From Macrobrachium rosenbergii (Eukaryota > Arthropoda > Malacostraca > Decapoda > Palaemonidae), in NCBI RefSeq assembly GCF_040412425.1, contig NC_089767.1:3436948-3500947 (forward strand): a stretch of DNA of 64,000 bases, read 5' to 3'. The notes beneath the pieces were generated by a model, which worked only from the letters and a program-made list of their open reading frames with translations, searched no databases and had not been told where the DNA came from. The position numbers and the translations under genes were made by a program. This document shows, piece by piece, positions 23,796 to 35,599 of this stretch. Within the stretch, counting starts at the first letter, position 1. Every line of letters starts with the position of its first letter.

Positions 23796-24929
23796 TAGCC
23801 CAAATCTCAACTTTGGTAGGATGATTAAGTTGCTGACTCTGCTGAGCCCTTAGTAACAGTTATAAATCAGAATTCAGGACTAAAAATAAAAAATAAAAGT
23901 TTATAATAGAAAAAATCATCTTAACTGAAGATTTTGGGGTAGGGTAAAAATGTGTGTGGTAGAACACAAACTGGTTTACTGCTTACAAATAAATTTCTTA
24001 TTTGCTTGCTATAAATTTCACTTTCAAGACAGAATGCAGTACTGTACTAGTTTTGGTCTCAACTGAAGCCAAATAACTGCAAGTTATTTTACTAGCTCTT
24101 AAGATGAAAAACAACAAAATTACAATCAGAATGATGTGCCACAGTTACCCATTAACAGAAGTTTCTTTACATATTGTAAACAGTTATTTTTCAAAAGACT
24201 GTTTTTACAATAAAACTACTTTTTCATACAAACTCATTAATCTACTTTTTCATACCAACCCATTAATCATAAAATAGACTTCAACTGTGCAAAATACAGA
24301 GTTTATGTTTAGCCAAATCTTGGATTCTTGGCCTTATGCCACTCTCAATCCGATAAGAGAAGGGAAGAGAGGAGGGAACTAAGGTCTAAGACTAATGCTT
24401 TTGTAAAATACTAGTTCTACTGTAAAACATTGTTTTTTAATACAACCCTATCCATCAAAAATAGCCTGATTCACCATTTAGGAGAGGGGACACAGCAACT
24501 GAAGCAAAAACAAGAATATATAACTGCCACAAGTTGGGTCTAACAAGGCCAAAAGGAGCATTCCACTGGTATTGAGTTATCAATAAAACAATCTCCTGAT
24601 GATGGGCATCTTCATAAATAACCAGCCTATAGTCAAAGAATCCTAAGGACACACACTAAGCACAAGGGAATGCACACAACCACTCTGCCAGACCAGCTGC
24701 AAACATGGGTCCCAACATATATAAATAAGCGTCCTGTGAGTACAGTAATATCACAAAGATTAATCTTGTCAAAGGTATTTTGATACTGCCAGGTGCCTAC
24801 CCTCACTATAACTAGTCATAAACAATAACATAATACAGTAATTTAAATCTTTTGCAGATAACCAGCTTCCAAAATAAATCTAAAAATGCTAAATAGGTTA
24901 GAACAGTTCAATAACTAATTCACTGTAAA
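23796..24929. other. Unannotated intron sequence
   Basis: Nothing recognised. Confidence 0.3.
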
Positions 24930-25600
24930 TCATATAGCTGAGGACATTTGGGTAACTTTATATCCATTGTAGTTCTTGTTCGCAGGCTGAAATGCGAGAG
25001 AATTTGGAAGACTTTGTAATGTACACCACCTAAAAACACCTGATGATTGGCACTTTAATTCCATGGGCAACTCTCCTTCCTCAACTAAGAAAAGGAATTG
25101 GCCAAGTTCTGAAAGCTCCAATGACTAACCTAAAGCCAGCATGAGGTACTGAACCTAAGATTTTTAACTTGTTTGAAGTTGCTGAGAAGTATATTTTGCA
25201 ACCACTGGATAACTTTCCCAACACAAGCTTACTGTACATATTTTCGGAAATGTCTGACAGCTTTGTACGTGCTGGCAACTTCAAAATATTTGATACTCCC
25301 AGACATTTCGTTTTCAACATCTTCAAATAAGCCACCCACGTTAGTCTGTGGTCAAATATCAATCCAAAAAACCATGTTTCTTCTACACAAAGGATTTCTT
25401 TGACCTCTTATCTAAATAACTTGGTCTGGGTGTGCTCCATGGATGCAGTAAAAATGAATTATAACATTCTTCCTGGTGAAAAATTTGAGTGTTCATGTCT
25501 GATCTCTGCAAAGTTTTGCTTTATTTCAATCACAGTCATTCTTGCCCCTGCAAATGATACAGAAAGGTCATCCTTATATACTGTGTAGAAAATACAGATA
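24930..25600 (-). pseudogene. LINE reverse transcriptase C-terminal fragment
   Basis: On the minus strand the frame passes YKDDLSVSFAGARMTVIE (a degraded YADD block), then GLIFDHRLTWVAYLKMLKTK, GKLSSGCKIYFSATSN, GFRLVIGAFRTWPI and LQSLPNSLAFQP. This order (YxDD, F.F...L.W..H, K..YG...Y.SA, R...GAFRTSP) is that of Jockey/RTE-type non-LTR reverse transcriptases, with stops between blocks. It lies in the intron between SDR exons 1 and 2, in sense orientation. Confidence 0.75.
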
Positions 25601-26745
25601 TTGATGGAAAAAGTCCCAAACAATGGGAGTTGCTAAAACAAAATTCGGAATGTAAAAAATTCAACCTGCACCAAAAGATCAGTGTTCTTTGTTGCATGAA
25701 CATATTACATGGGTAGGCAAATTCCTACATATTCAAAATTTCTTTTTTATTAGTAGCAACACCTCATACTTGTGGACAGTGGGTAAACAATAAACATTAA
25801 TAAAAATTATAGGTCCAGTCAACTATGAACATAAGACTGTGATGAACAGATAAGAATCTTTAATCTAGATTAGGCAGAAAAACTAACTTCACAACTATAA
25901 CAGGGATCATGAGTGAGGTGTGCCAACTAGTAAGAAATGCTCACCACTGAAGACAACCTGAAACACTATCTTAAAAAAACGACTATTCTCAGGTTACACT
26001 GCACTGTTACAGGCAGTACAGCATAAGTACCATAAGACTGTACACTCTAGGAGGGCAAGAATTGCGCAATATACCATACAAAATTATAATTTGTAAAAAA
26101 TTGGAAAAGTGGAGCTTAGCACACTATTTAATATGACAAATAAAGTGTAGACACAGCCTACTGATCAAAACTCATTAGGATGAAGCTTAATTCCAGGAAA
26201 AACTGAGCTAAAGTTTCACAGAGGAATAAAACTTAAATATCAAATGCATCCCCTGCTAACTGTACTCTAAAATCTAATTGTTATGACACTAAAACATACT
26301 GTATGTCCATTACATGCAATAGAGCCACTAACCGATGCTCAAAAGAAATTTTGACAATGCTGTGCAAAAATTAAATGACATCCAACATGCTTTTGCACAC
26401 AAGATATAGTACTTTGGTACACTCCAAATGGCACACTATGTGCAACAGCAAATACAAGAATTATATACTGGCCTCCTCAATAATGTTCTCCTTCCAGACA
26501 AGACAAAAAATGAGAGGGAAAAAACCTATCACCTTTGCAGAACACTTTTACTATGAATAACTAAGCTATTTTCTCCAATCCTGTAGGCCACTCAGAGTCA
26601 GATACACAATCAAATGTTGTGAAATCTCACTGAGGAAGAAGCATACATACTAATCATGATGGAAATTGTCCAAAATGTAATCATCACTATAGAAAGTGAA
26701 GAAATACGATTTAGCACACCGAATAACCTGCCATTTTCAAAATGA
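25601..26745. other. Unannotated intron sequence
   Basis: Nothing recognised. Confidence 0.3.
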
Positions 26746-26760
26746 AAAGTGGCAGCTAAC

Positions 26761-26849
26761 CTGTGGGCTTCTAGTGAGGTACTAATAATTCTCTTTGCTA
26801 GGTACTGTACAACATAATCATTACAATTAAATATTAAGAAACAGGACAT
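26761..26849 (-). pseudogene. Degenerate duplicate of SDR coding exon 1
   Basis: About 50 bp at the donor end, plus roughly 20 bp of flanking intron, align with the real exon 1 at 33410. Both share the ATTATTAGT, CCTCAC and GAA.CCCACAG|GTTAG blocks. The copy has an ATG at 26849 and a donor GT at 26760-26759. Its open length is 89 bp, giving phase 2 instead of phase 1, so splicing to exon 2 would be out of frame. The hydrophobic anchor is not preserved. It abuts the left end of DIRS-B. It may be a tandem-duplication relic, or the exon may share sequence with a repeat. Confidence 0.55.
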
Positions 26850-27180
26850 TTTTATAATAAAATGAGGTTTTATATATACTTAGCAAGTAATTACATAGAT
26901 ATTAGTTTCTACTTTAACAGTAGCTTTAGATTTGAAATTCACAGTAGAGCTCTTTTGTTTTGGTGCAGGTAAGCGCCCTGCCCACCTCTGGGGAAGTATA
27001 GGTACAACATAGCTAAAGAGCTCCGTTCATTTATGCTCTACATCCATGTGCAAGGAGGCGGGAAGGGCTCCAATCATGTAATTACTTGGTAAGTATATAT
27101 AAACCTTATTTTATTATAAAACTGTCATTTTTATATATGTAACTTACCAAGTAATTACATAGCTGAATCCCACATTGACA
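26848..27180. repeat. DIRS-B left terminal repeat and internal junction region
   Basis: The left extremity (26848-26925) ends in ACTTAGCAAGTAATTACATAG. The junction at about 27075-27165 joins CTTGGTAAGTATATATAAACC with the inverted TAACTTACCAAGTAATTACA around AAAACTGTCATTTTT. A GGAGGTGGGAAG block follows at about 27180, as in DIRS-A. Confidence 0.8.
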
Positions 27181-27648
27181 GGAGGTGGGAAGTATGGACA
27201 TGTACTACTCAAAAATCATTTAAAAATGGAAATGCATTTGAAATAGATAAAGGCTAGCATTGTGTTAATGCTTGTTGTAACTTACCTGGGGAGAGAGCTA
27301 GAGCAGGAAGACATTGCCTCTTTGTCATAGCTCATCTCTACCTGTAGGAACATGACCGGTAGTGTCAAGAGTTGCCCCTACTTCAGTGGGAGCTTTGTAA
27401 TCAAGGAGTATTCCTATGACTTACAAAGCTAAGCAAAAACAATTGCCCTTGCCCTGGGCATGAAACAAAATACACCAACAAAAAAACAACCATAAAAAAC
27501 CATGTTACCTGAGCACCAATTAAAAAGCACAAACCATCCATTAAAACAAATATTGGAGGGTACTCCAGGTACCAAGTAGCCCCAGGCTTTCCAAATAACT
27601 CAACCCTTAAACAAGGCGAGGAGATAGAGGAAAACAGAAGTATTACTC

Positions 27649-28620
27649 CTACCCTTCATTCCCTACTGCCATGCCAGCCGTGGAGAATGGACCCAGTGTA
27701 CTGTAGTCCTCAAACATTGTTTTGGCATCACGTAAATAATGGTTGGCAAAGACTGAGCAACACTTCCTATAAGTCAATTGGATAATAGCAGAAAGAGAGA
27801 AGTTGCACTTAAAAGCCAACAATGTGGCTACTGCCTGCACGTCATAGGCCTTAACCTATAGCAAAGGCTTCTTGAATAACCTATTCTTGGAGAGAGCAAA
27901 GGTTTTTAAAACACCAGAGGTTATGAAAATCCCTGATCTTCTTGGTTCTCTCGAGGTATAGTTTCAAGACTCACTAACCTCTTGGTCTGAGAATGAAGAC
28001 TCTTAACCGAGAATGAATGAGGTGACGGATTAGAAGGGTTCTCGTTCTTTGCTAAGAACCCTTAGATCCACATACATCTTGCATCTCCTTGGAAGAAACC
28101 GACTTGTTTATCCAGAGCTTGCAGTTCACCGACTTGTCTTGCCCTGGCTAAGGTGATCAAAAATAGAGTCTTCCTGGATAAGTCTCTTAAAAGATGATGT
28201 GTGAAGCAGTTCAAAAGGGGGACCTGACAACCAATGAAGTACTACATCTAGGTTCCAAGAAACCTGAGTTTGTGTGTTCCATTTCAGGGTATCAAATCAC
28301 TTAAGTCTGAAATATCTGGGTTTGAAGAAAGGTCCAAACCTCTATGCTTGAACACTGAATTCAGCATGGATCTGTAGCCCTTGATCGTAGGCATCAACAA
28401 ACCTCGGGAAGATCTCAGGTAGAGTAAAAAATCTGCTATTTGGGCTACAGATGTTTCAGAAGAAGAGATGGCACACCTCTTACACCATCTGCAAAATACT
28501 GCCCACTTAGACTGGTAGAGTTTGGAAGAAGATTCATGTCTACATCTAGCAATATCATTGGCAACTTCTCTTGAAAAACCTTTCACTCTGAAAAGCTTCC
28601 TGACAGTTTGAAGCCTCTCA
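27649..28620 (-). pseudogene. DIRS-B tyrosine recombinase, catalytically dead
   Basis: The N-terminal part (28586-28284) reads KGFSREVANDIARCRHESSS, LYQSKWAVFCRWCKR, AQIADFLLYLRSSRG and TIKGYRSMLNSVFKHRGLDL, the SAM-like core-binding domain. The C-terminal part (27840-27649) ends FANHYLRDAKTMFEDYSTLG, keeping the nucleophile Tyr. At about 27830 the family HEVRA box reads YDVQA, so both His and Arg of H-x-x-R are replaced. Stops and frame changes separate the parts. Confidence 0.85.
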
Positions 28621-29400
28621 GAGTGAGAATGGACAAACCTTGATGAAAGCGATTGAAGTGAGGTTGTCTAAGCAGATTTCTCCTCTGTGGAAGGAGCCAT
28701 GGAAAGTCCGACAGAAGCTCTAGAAGATCCGGTAACCATCCCCTAAATGAACGGAGGAAAAGTGTAAACCTCCAGGTCCGACCAGTCCTGTAGCATAGCA
28801 TCCGTTGCCCACGCCTGAGGGTCTGGTGCCAGAGAACAATAGAGGGGAGGACGATGATTCCTGGACATTGCAAACATGTCTACCAAGAGCTTTCCCCACC
28901 ATTTCCACAGGTCAGTGCACACCTTGGATTCAGCGACCATTCTGTGGGTTTTGAACTTGTTATTTAATTTTTCAATATTTATTTTTTTATATTATTATTA
29001 TTATTATATTATTCAATTATTATTATTATTATTATTATTATTAACAAATTAGGTGAACTTGATCTGGGTGTTCTTGCTGTTCAACCCAAAAAAGCAGGTG
29101 AGGATCTCCGGCTGTGAGCCCAAAGGAGGAGATCTCCGACAGCAAAAAAGGAATGGGTTCCTCCTGGTTCCAAATAAATGGTAGAGCAGATGTGTTGTCC
29201 GAAGGAACTGCTACCACTGTGTCATGAGTTACTGAAGCAAAATGCTGAAGCACTAGGTGACTTACCTTCATTTCCTTCAGTTTTATGTGTAACCTTCTCT
29301 CTTGTGGAGACCACATTCCTGCTACTTCCAAGTGTCCTAGAATTGCTCCTCAACCCAGATTCGATGCGTAAAAGAACAATGTTAGGCTCGGGTTCGGTTG
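28583..29400 (-). pseudogene. DIRS-B RNase H and downstream linker domain
   Basis: Minus-strand blocks are LTLFFYASNLG, a stop in place of the conserved Trp, GAILG, HIKLKEMK, then VPSDNTSALPFI (SDNTTA box). After an AT-rich insertion with a TTA array (28975-29042) comes DMFAMSRNHRPPLYCS then DPQAWATDAM, the conserved segment after RNase H. The first catalytic Asp is Tyr here. Confidence 0.75.
28986..29042. repeat. (TTA)n microsatellite inside DIRS-B
   Basis: Imperfect TTA/ATT repeats split the RNase H linker. This is probably the remnant of a small insertion. Confidence 0.85.
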
Positions 29401-29414
29401 AAGCAGAGATTTTC

Positions 29415-30415
29415 CTACAAAAATCTCTCTTCTTCGAGCCACCACCGAAGGTCTTCCTTTATTCCCAGCGTGATGGGGAAGGCAAAAGAGTCTGGCAGAA
29501 TCTTCCTGCTCCAATTGGCCTTTAGGAAGAACTGTAAAGGCCTCGCACACAGTCTCCTTAATAGACTCATCCAATCGTTGGCAGAGCAGGACTGTAGATA
29601 CAAGAAGTGACAGATTTTCTGGGTGCACAACTGAATTCTCGTCGGACGGAAAAACCCGAAAAATCCGAGAGTCCATCTTCATCCCTAAATAAACTACCAA
29701 CTGAGAAGGGACTAACTGGAATTTCTCTTGATTGATGAGGATGCAAAATTTTGTGCTAATGAAAAGTTTTGTGTAGGTCCTCCATACATTTCTTCTGGGA
29801 TGACGATCATAGGAGCCAGTTGTCCAGATACAGGCAAACTTTTACACCCATTAGGTGAAGCCATTGAGATAGAGGGGCGAGCACTTTGGTGAAGACTTGA
29901 GGGGCTGTGGACAACCCGAAGCACAGAGCCCGAAACTGGAAAATCTTGTCCTGGAATACAAACCTCAGGTATTTTCTGGACTCCCAGTGTACTGTATTGG
30001 GATATGGGAGTAAGGGTCTCTCATGTCGATGGATACCATCCAATCCCCTTGACAAATCGCAGCAAGAACTGAGTTGTTTGTCTGCATCTCGAACTTCGTG
30101 GTTTGGACGAAGAAGTTCAGAGCGATTACATCCAGGACAGGTCTCAAGCCCCCCCGATGTCTTGGGGACTACGAACAGGCGGTTGTAAAACCCTCCAATA
30201 AGTCTCTCACCACTTCTATCCCTCTTTTCTGAAGAAGAGCTGTAACCTCCTTTGAAAGGGCTACAAACTTCTCCGAGCCTTCTGAGTATGCCTTTAAGGC
30301 AATGGGAGAAGACATCAAAGTAGGTCTTGCCTTGAAGGGGATTGAATATACTTCTTTGAGTACTTGAAGCACCCATGTTCCACTGATCTGATTTCCCATT
30401 GTTTCCAAAAATCAA
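29415..30415 (-). pseudogene. DIRS-B reverse transcriptase
   Basis: Open segments read GGFYNRLFVVPKTSGGLE, then in a shifted frame MRPVLDVIALNFFV and WMVSIDMRDPYSHIPI. Back in the first frame they read FQFRALCFGLSTAPQVFTKV and HLMGVKVCLYLDNWLL. The catalytic YLDD is YLDN, so the second Asp is lost, and the YFH of the first box is YSH. Downstream VVYLGMKMDSRIFRVFPS matches the DIRS-A thumb region. Confidence 0.85.
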
Positions 30416-30687
30416 GGAATCTGGTGCCCACTGGGAGACGGAGGACCGGATCCTCCTTGCTCGAGGTGGGTCTTGAGGAGGATTTCTTCATGATGGGTCA
30501 GACAGATGGAGAGTTCAAGCATGGACAAGCTTGTGGTCTTCCTTTACCACCTCAAAAGGGCCGTGGTTGAAGGGGAGAGAAAGGTCTAATGTTGAAAGAC
30601 ACTGAAGCAGCATGGTTCGAATCCTTCTGTCACTTGGCCAATTGCTAGACAGTCATGGGTGGCTTTCTTTTGCAGCTTTGTAGCCAC

Positions 30688-32720
30688 TCATTCTACTGAA
30701 GCCCTAAGAAAAAGGCTACTCTTGTTCAATGGGACAAAGAGAAGAGAGGATCTCTGTGAAGGGGTAACTCCTTTGGTCATGAAGGAGCACCACAACTCCC
30801 TTTTCTTTAGCATGCCTGTAGAAAAAGAGCAGCTAACTCTTGGCCCCATCTCTAATAGCTTTATCGGCACAAGAAAAGTACCCCAAGCCAATCTGCTGCA
30901 AAACTGTCCTGCAGCGATGAGCAATCTTCGATTTTCTTCGTCAGGGCACCTACCATCCAGTCAAGGAAACTAAAGATTTCGAAGACCTTATATCTGTCCT
31001 TCACTAAATGGTTGAGTTCTGTTGCAGAAAACATTGTCTTGGCCAAGTCGAAAGCTGATCTACGAGTGGGATCAATCAGGCCTGAGAAGTCCCCTTGGGA
31101 GGGGGCAGAAACCCCCAAGGAGGGTGCTTCTCCGGTCAGATAAAAAAACATACTTCCTCTTAGACAGGTGTGAAGGAGGGGAACAAAACACAGCCTTGCC
31201 TAATTCCCTCTTCTCAGACAACCAAGAATCAATGCCTGCTGAAGCCCTCTTGGAAGAAATAGAAAGAGCCATCTTCGGGAGTTTGGCAGATCCTACAGGT
31301 TGCCACAACATGAAGGAGGCCCAGGTGAAGAAGGCACCGCAGCGGAGAAGTACTGTACAAAGGAAAACAAAACAGAAAATAATTTTGGAGGGAAGCATAC
31401 AATGATGAAGATTGCTCCTGTTCTGCTTCCTCTTCTGTTGAAGAAACAGCAAAAAGTGCCAAGTCCTGTTGAGTATCCTCTGGTTTCTGAGGAGAAGATG
31501 AAGGTTTTTCAGAAGTTCCAGGATATTGTCCAACCATTGATGAATAGGAATTAGAGAAGAATCTTGAGTTGGAGTACTAATGTTGTCTTCGGGTGCTCTG
31601 GGACAGGAGGCGAAGGTACAGCCTTCATTTATCTAGAGACTTAACAACAGAGGGTGCAGCAACAGGCTGACCCACTGTTATCAGGACATCCCAATCCGAT
31701 GAACCTTAGGAAGCATCAACCAGAACTGCACAAGAGCTACAAGACACTGGGAGATCGGGAGCCACTGGGCACTCTGATCCCATTGGATGCTTAGGACCTA
31801 CTGGAAGCTCTGATCCCATGGAGCAAGCTGCTCCCTTTGTACGTCTGTGAGCCACTTGGCGCATGGGAGCCAATGGAAGCTTGCGAGTCACTGGGAGCTC
31901 TCCATCGTCCAAACAGCTAAAAGAGGGCTCTTGGTCCCTATGGCACTTACGAGGGATTGAGGGTTCTGATCCTCCAAAAACATGCCTCTTCAGAGCCCTG
32001 GAGGAATCTGGCCAACAATCATTCGAATCAGAAAAGACAAGGTGCCATCCACTAGGACACCTCCAGTGTAGGCTCAAAACCTAGGAAATAGAACTTGTTT
32101 GGTTGAGGGGGCACACTCGTGGGTAAACCCCACTGACCTCCACCTTTCCTCCCAGTGCAGGGGAGTTTGCAGGGACCTCGATCTAGGAGCATCGGTGGGA
32201 TGAGAAGCCACCCCCTCTACTAACACAACACTTGTACCGGGTTCACCACTTGCCTTGTCCAAAAGGACTCTTACTGAATCTCCTATTTGAGCGACCGTAT
32301 TCACCAACGCATCAAATTTCTTGTCGATCCGGGATTCAAGATTGGCAATGGTACTAGGTTCAGAGGGATGGAAGCTAGGTAACAGAGTAGATGGAAGTGC
32401 AAGAGAAGTAGGAATAGGCAAGCAAGTAGTCACAGGTGTCGAAAGGACTGGTTTAGGAGTGCAAGACACTGAAGCTCTAGCCTCAGCTCTAGCAGCCACC
32501 TTTCTATGTCTAGCCTTCTCTAGATCACCTAAATGGGCAGTCAAAATTCTCCATGTAACTTCGCCCTAGTCTCTACATTCTTCGCACATCAAGTCAGGAG
32601 AACAAACATGTCCTTGGCAATGAAAACATACTGAATAAGCGTCATATTTAGAAGAAGTCAACCTAGAATTGCAGCCTTTGCTACCCGGCAGCCTTTGCTA
32701 CAATACCCATTCTCGCTAGA
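30688..32720 (-). pseudogene. DIRS-B gag-like protein
   Basis: At about 32650-32570 it reads SVCFHCQGHVCSPDLMCEEC, a CxxCxGHxCx5CxxC motif shared with DIRS-A. Then come a basic stretch, NLESRIDKKFDALVNTVAQI (helical), and a Ser/Pro-rich region with repeats of the MGSELPV/MGSECPVAP type (about 31890-31740). The C-terminal part at 31151-30861 reads DFSGLIDPTRRSAFDLAKTM and FEIFSFLDWMVGAL, aligned with DFTSLVDASRRSHLPTAK and FNFLDWCLGAL in DIRS-A. Several stops and frame changes. Confidence 0.75.
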
Positions 32721-32739
32721 CACACCTGTTGGTCGTCTG

Positions 32740-32890
32740 ACAGTAAGAACAAAAAATTTGTTTCTGGTGATTCAAAAATGTGTCTAGCTGTAGGTTATGT
32801 AACCAATTGGTTCTTAACCACGTTAAATCTAATCCTTCGCCAGCCCTAGAGTGGTCTGGTTAAACTAAGATATACTTAACTAGACACACT
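32740..32890 (+). repeat. SINE 3' fragment (TTGGTTCTTAACCACG family)
   Basis: It contains AACCAATTGGTTCTTA, AATCTAATCCTTCGCCAG and GTGGTCTGGTTAAACTAAGA, matching the 3' part of the tRNA-headed SINE at 54825-55095. It is inserted in the 5' leader of DIRS-B. Confidence 0.65.
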
Positions 32891-33409
32891 TGAGTCTGAG
32901 GTAAAAAATTCAAAAGTCTAAGTTAAGCATCTAAGAGGAAATATAGCAGGATACAGGATACTACACCAAATCCTTCGATAATAATCAAAACCATCCGGTG
33001 ACTACTCCTGAACATCAAAACAAAGCTGCTGAACAACCAATGTATGGTCATTGAACAGCAGAAAAGAACTGCTCTTTAGCTGTACCTTACTCCTAAGTGC
33101 AGTGTACCATAACAAAAGACTTCCCCGAATTTAAAATCTAAAGCTGGGCAGAAACTCTACCTGGTAAGTTACATGCACCATAAACTAACTGCCTAAGTCA
33201 TTTTTCATTGATTTTTGGATTTTTGCCTAAATCAAATCAAATCTAAACTTGCCTAAGTCAGTTAAAAGTAAGAAAAATAAAAGCTAGCACTCAGTGACTT
33301 GCAATCACCTATGACTAAGTCATGATTGTGACTTGGGCAAAAAAAATATTATAAAAATTATTTTTTAAATGACTAAACTACAATTTCATCAACAAAAATG
33401 GTAACTAAC

Positions 33410-33523
33410 CTGTGGGTTTCTTGTGAGGCACTAATAATTCTTTCACTAAATACAAAGCACCAAGGACATACAGTTTAATGAAGTTCCAAGCTGTCCATAA
33501 AAAGTGCTGCATCTTGTCTGAAC
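33410..33523 (-). CDS. DHRSX-like: SDR gene, first coding exon (residues 1-34 plus short 5' UTR)
   Basis: The ATG is at 33512-33510 and opens 34 codons plus one base (phase 1). The peptide begins MQHFLWTAWNFIKLYVLGAL and is a hydrophobic signal-anchor followed by a basic segment ending in HKKPT, as expected for an ER-type membrane-anchored SDR. The donor is CACAG|GTTAGT, with GT at 33409-33408. Eleven bases before the ATG there is a pyrimidine tract and AG (33525-33524), so the exon has its own acceptor and at least one non-coding 5' exon lies further right. A degenerate second copy of the 3' half of this exon lies at 26761-26849. DIRS-B ends about 220 bp downstream in the following intron. 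Confidence 0.85.
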
Positions 33524-33627
33524 CTGAAAAATTATCTTTTGTCAAATGAAGCAGTAGAGTGCAGGTGAATTTAATTTCTTAAATAATATATACTGTACCA
33601 TATGAAGAAATCACTAAGCATACTGTA

Positions 33628-33983
33628 CAGCCGACCTGTGGTATTCACAGGGGATGTGTACCGCTAGCCCCCGCGAATAGCTAAAATCCGCAAATACTTA
33701 AAACCCCTCTAAAAATGCTTTATACTGTAACTGCCTATTTTGATAGTTCAAAAAACCAAATATCCCTCTAAAAATACTTATACCTGAATATTTTAATAGT
33801 TTTATCACAAAAAGTGCATTTAGTCACAAAAATTATATGAAAACACAGTAATCTGATTATTTCTCAATGAAAAATACTGCAAATAGGTGAATTTTCTGCA
33901 AATAATGTGTATATATGATCCAGAGAAAACCTCGAATAGGAGAAGCCACGAATCCGGAACCAGGAATAGGCGGGGGTCCACTG
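33628..33983. mobile_element. Pogo/Tigger-like MITE, 356 bp
   Basis: It is flanked by TA on both sides (33626-33627 and 33984-33985). The left end is CAGCCGACCTGTGG. Read inward on the minus strand, the right end is CAGTGGACCCCCGCC, the typical pogo/Tigger terminus. The interior has AATAGCTAAAATCCGC, GCGGGGGC and CTCTAAAAAT motifs and no ORF. It sits just upstream of SDR coding exon 1. Confidence 0.8.
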
Positions 33984-34090
33984 TACACATATTTACACAA
34001 ATCTTCCAACAAACAAAATCAATTCAAACCAATTCCCATTCACTGGTCAGTCCAAGATTTGCAGATAAAGTGTCAAATGATATGGAAATA

Positions 34091-34390
34091 CAGGCAGTCG
34101 CCGGTTAACCGTGGGCTTGTTTAACGGCGATCCGGTTTGACGGCGCCTGTCTAGCGACGAAAATCAGCAATTTTCGGCACCAAAAATCACAGATTTCAGC
34201 TTATCGGCGCCGATAATTGGGTACTGGCACCAATAACAGAGGCATTGGTAACCGAAAATCGGTGCTTTTCGGCGCCGATAAGCCCCGAAATTCACCGAAA
34301 AAGAGTGAAAATCGCCGATTTCCAGTTAGCAGCGGTTTTTGGTTATCACACCTTCAGAACGGAACCCCGCTGATAACCAAGGACTGCCTG
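34091..34390. mobile_element. GGCAGTCCC-ended MITE, copy 3 (300 bp, complete)
   Basis: CAGGCAGTC at 34091 and GACTGCCTG at 34382-34390 are perfect 9-bp inverted ends with TA duplicated on both sides (34089-34090 and 34391-34392). The interior has AAAATCAGCAATTTTCGG and GGCGCCGATAA motifs in both orientations. This is the cleanest copy and defines the family ends. Confidence 0.9.
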
Positions 34391-34392
34391 TA

Positions 34393-35596
34393 CTTTTTTT
34401 TTCCTCTCAACACTTTCTGGAGGAATCATAAATTTATTAGTCTTCATAATAAAAGCACTACTGTATTTTTAGTAATGAAAGTGGCCAGCAATTCTTTACC
34501 ATGAAGATTGTGCATGAAGACTGTGTTTGATGAAGGAATATGAGGCCATCTGCAACCCATTTCAAATTTAGTTACATTAAGTAGCCTTCATCTTATGGTA
34601 TCTTACAATGGCAAGCCCATAACCATGCAATACATGTTGCAATACCCTGATTTCACATGACAGCATATTCAGACATGCCATTTGTGTTTCATTTTCACAC
34701 TACTGAGATGTGTCCTACATATTCATACAAGGCATATGCTGCTTTGTATAGACCTAGAGGGTCCTCACCAGCATGTCCGCCTTTCTCATTCCTCTCTTTC
34801 CATAGTGAAAATAAGCTGTAAGAATAGCTGCATCCCAAGTGAGGTTGCCAGCAATCTAATACTCCTCACCATTCACCACCTCCCTTGCCTGGGATTACAA
34901 CTTTCACAATCTTTCTTTATTATAAACTAAAAGATATCATGAGGCCTGTAAGGTTTACCCTTCACATCATTGTCATCATTAAGAAACAGTTTAACCAGAA
35001 CAAGAGTTGACACTTCTAACTTTTACTGGGCTGCCCCAAAAAGCTTTGTTCTTGATGAATATATGAGATGATAACACAGAGCAACTTTAAAAATCTAATA
35101 ATTGAATAAACTGAAATGCTGAAGACTCTTACTAGATTTCTTTCAAGGATTTATTTCGGATATTTGGCTGAACTTTGTACAGTTGCTAAACACAAAGATG
35201 GATGTTTGTTCTGCATTCATGTAGTGGGTCAAGTGGGATTTTTCATCAAATACCCATGGGTCAGCTGAGCATGACCAGTTCAAAGAGAGGACAACATTAC
35301 TTCAATCTGCCTCTCATTTTGAAGTGAAGAATACCACAACTCAACAGTTGGGTTTGTCTGTTTTGTTATTTTTCTGATTCCCTATTCCAAAATATCAGCT
35401 ATTTACTGAAAAAGATTGAGTTTTAAAGATACTGTGGTAATATATCACTGACAGGAACAGGCGTATATCTGATCAAGTCATAATCATTGTAGCTTTGGCT
35501 GCTTTATCAGTACTTTCAATTCCTTTAATGCCTTAGTGTTCAGGGATTAACATATTTTAACATTTATACCATCTTCATATAATTTGTGGAAGGAAA
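34393..35596. other. Unannotated sequence
   Basis: Nothing recognised between the MITE and DIRS-A. Confidence 0.3.
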
Positions 35597-35599
35597 ATG

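Larger units (their letters stand above)
26848..33185 (-). mobile_element. DIRS-B: decayed DIRS-like retrotransposon
   Basis: It is about 6.3 kb in the SDR intron between exons 1 and 2, on the gene's strand. The left end (about 26848-27020) and the inverted right end (about 33060-33185) share GCTTTAGATTT.AAATTC, TCTTTTGTT.TGGT and AGCTAAAGAG blocks. The internal junction is at about 27075-27180. Order on the minus strand is Cys-rich gag (32.7 kb), gag body (32.5-30.7), RT (30.4-29.4), RNase H (29.4-28.6) and tyrosine recombinase (28.6-27.65). Key residues are lost in RT, RNase H and recombinase, so the copy is dead. Confidence 0.9.
9830..33523 (-). other. DHRSX-like: DHRSX-like short-chain dehydrogenase/reductase gene, partial (five coding exons)
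   Basis: This is the gene span of a membrane-anchored SDR oxidoreductase. Five exons join in frame into 265 residues, with intron phases 1, 1, 1 and 2 and the last exon ending in phase 0. All four internal introns have GT..AG ends. Introns are about 10.8 kb, 1.4 kb, 0.58 kb and 10.1 kb, and the two long ones contain DIRS-B and DIRS-C. Seen motifs are TGxxxGxG at residues 47-54, NNAG at 127-130, Ser183, and Tyr207 with Lys211. Spacing, the N-terminal anchor and the NYLGHFLLT, HY and YAQSKLA blocks resemble DHRSX more than RDH11-14. Human DHRSX is known as a polyprenol/dolichol-pathway dehydrogenase; the same role here is inference. About 60 C-terminal residues are missing and probably lie left of the window. 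Confidence 0.85.
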
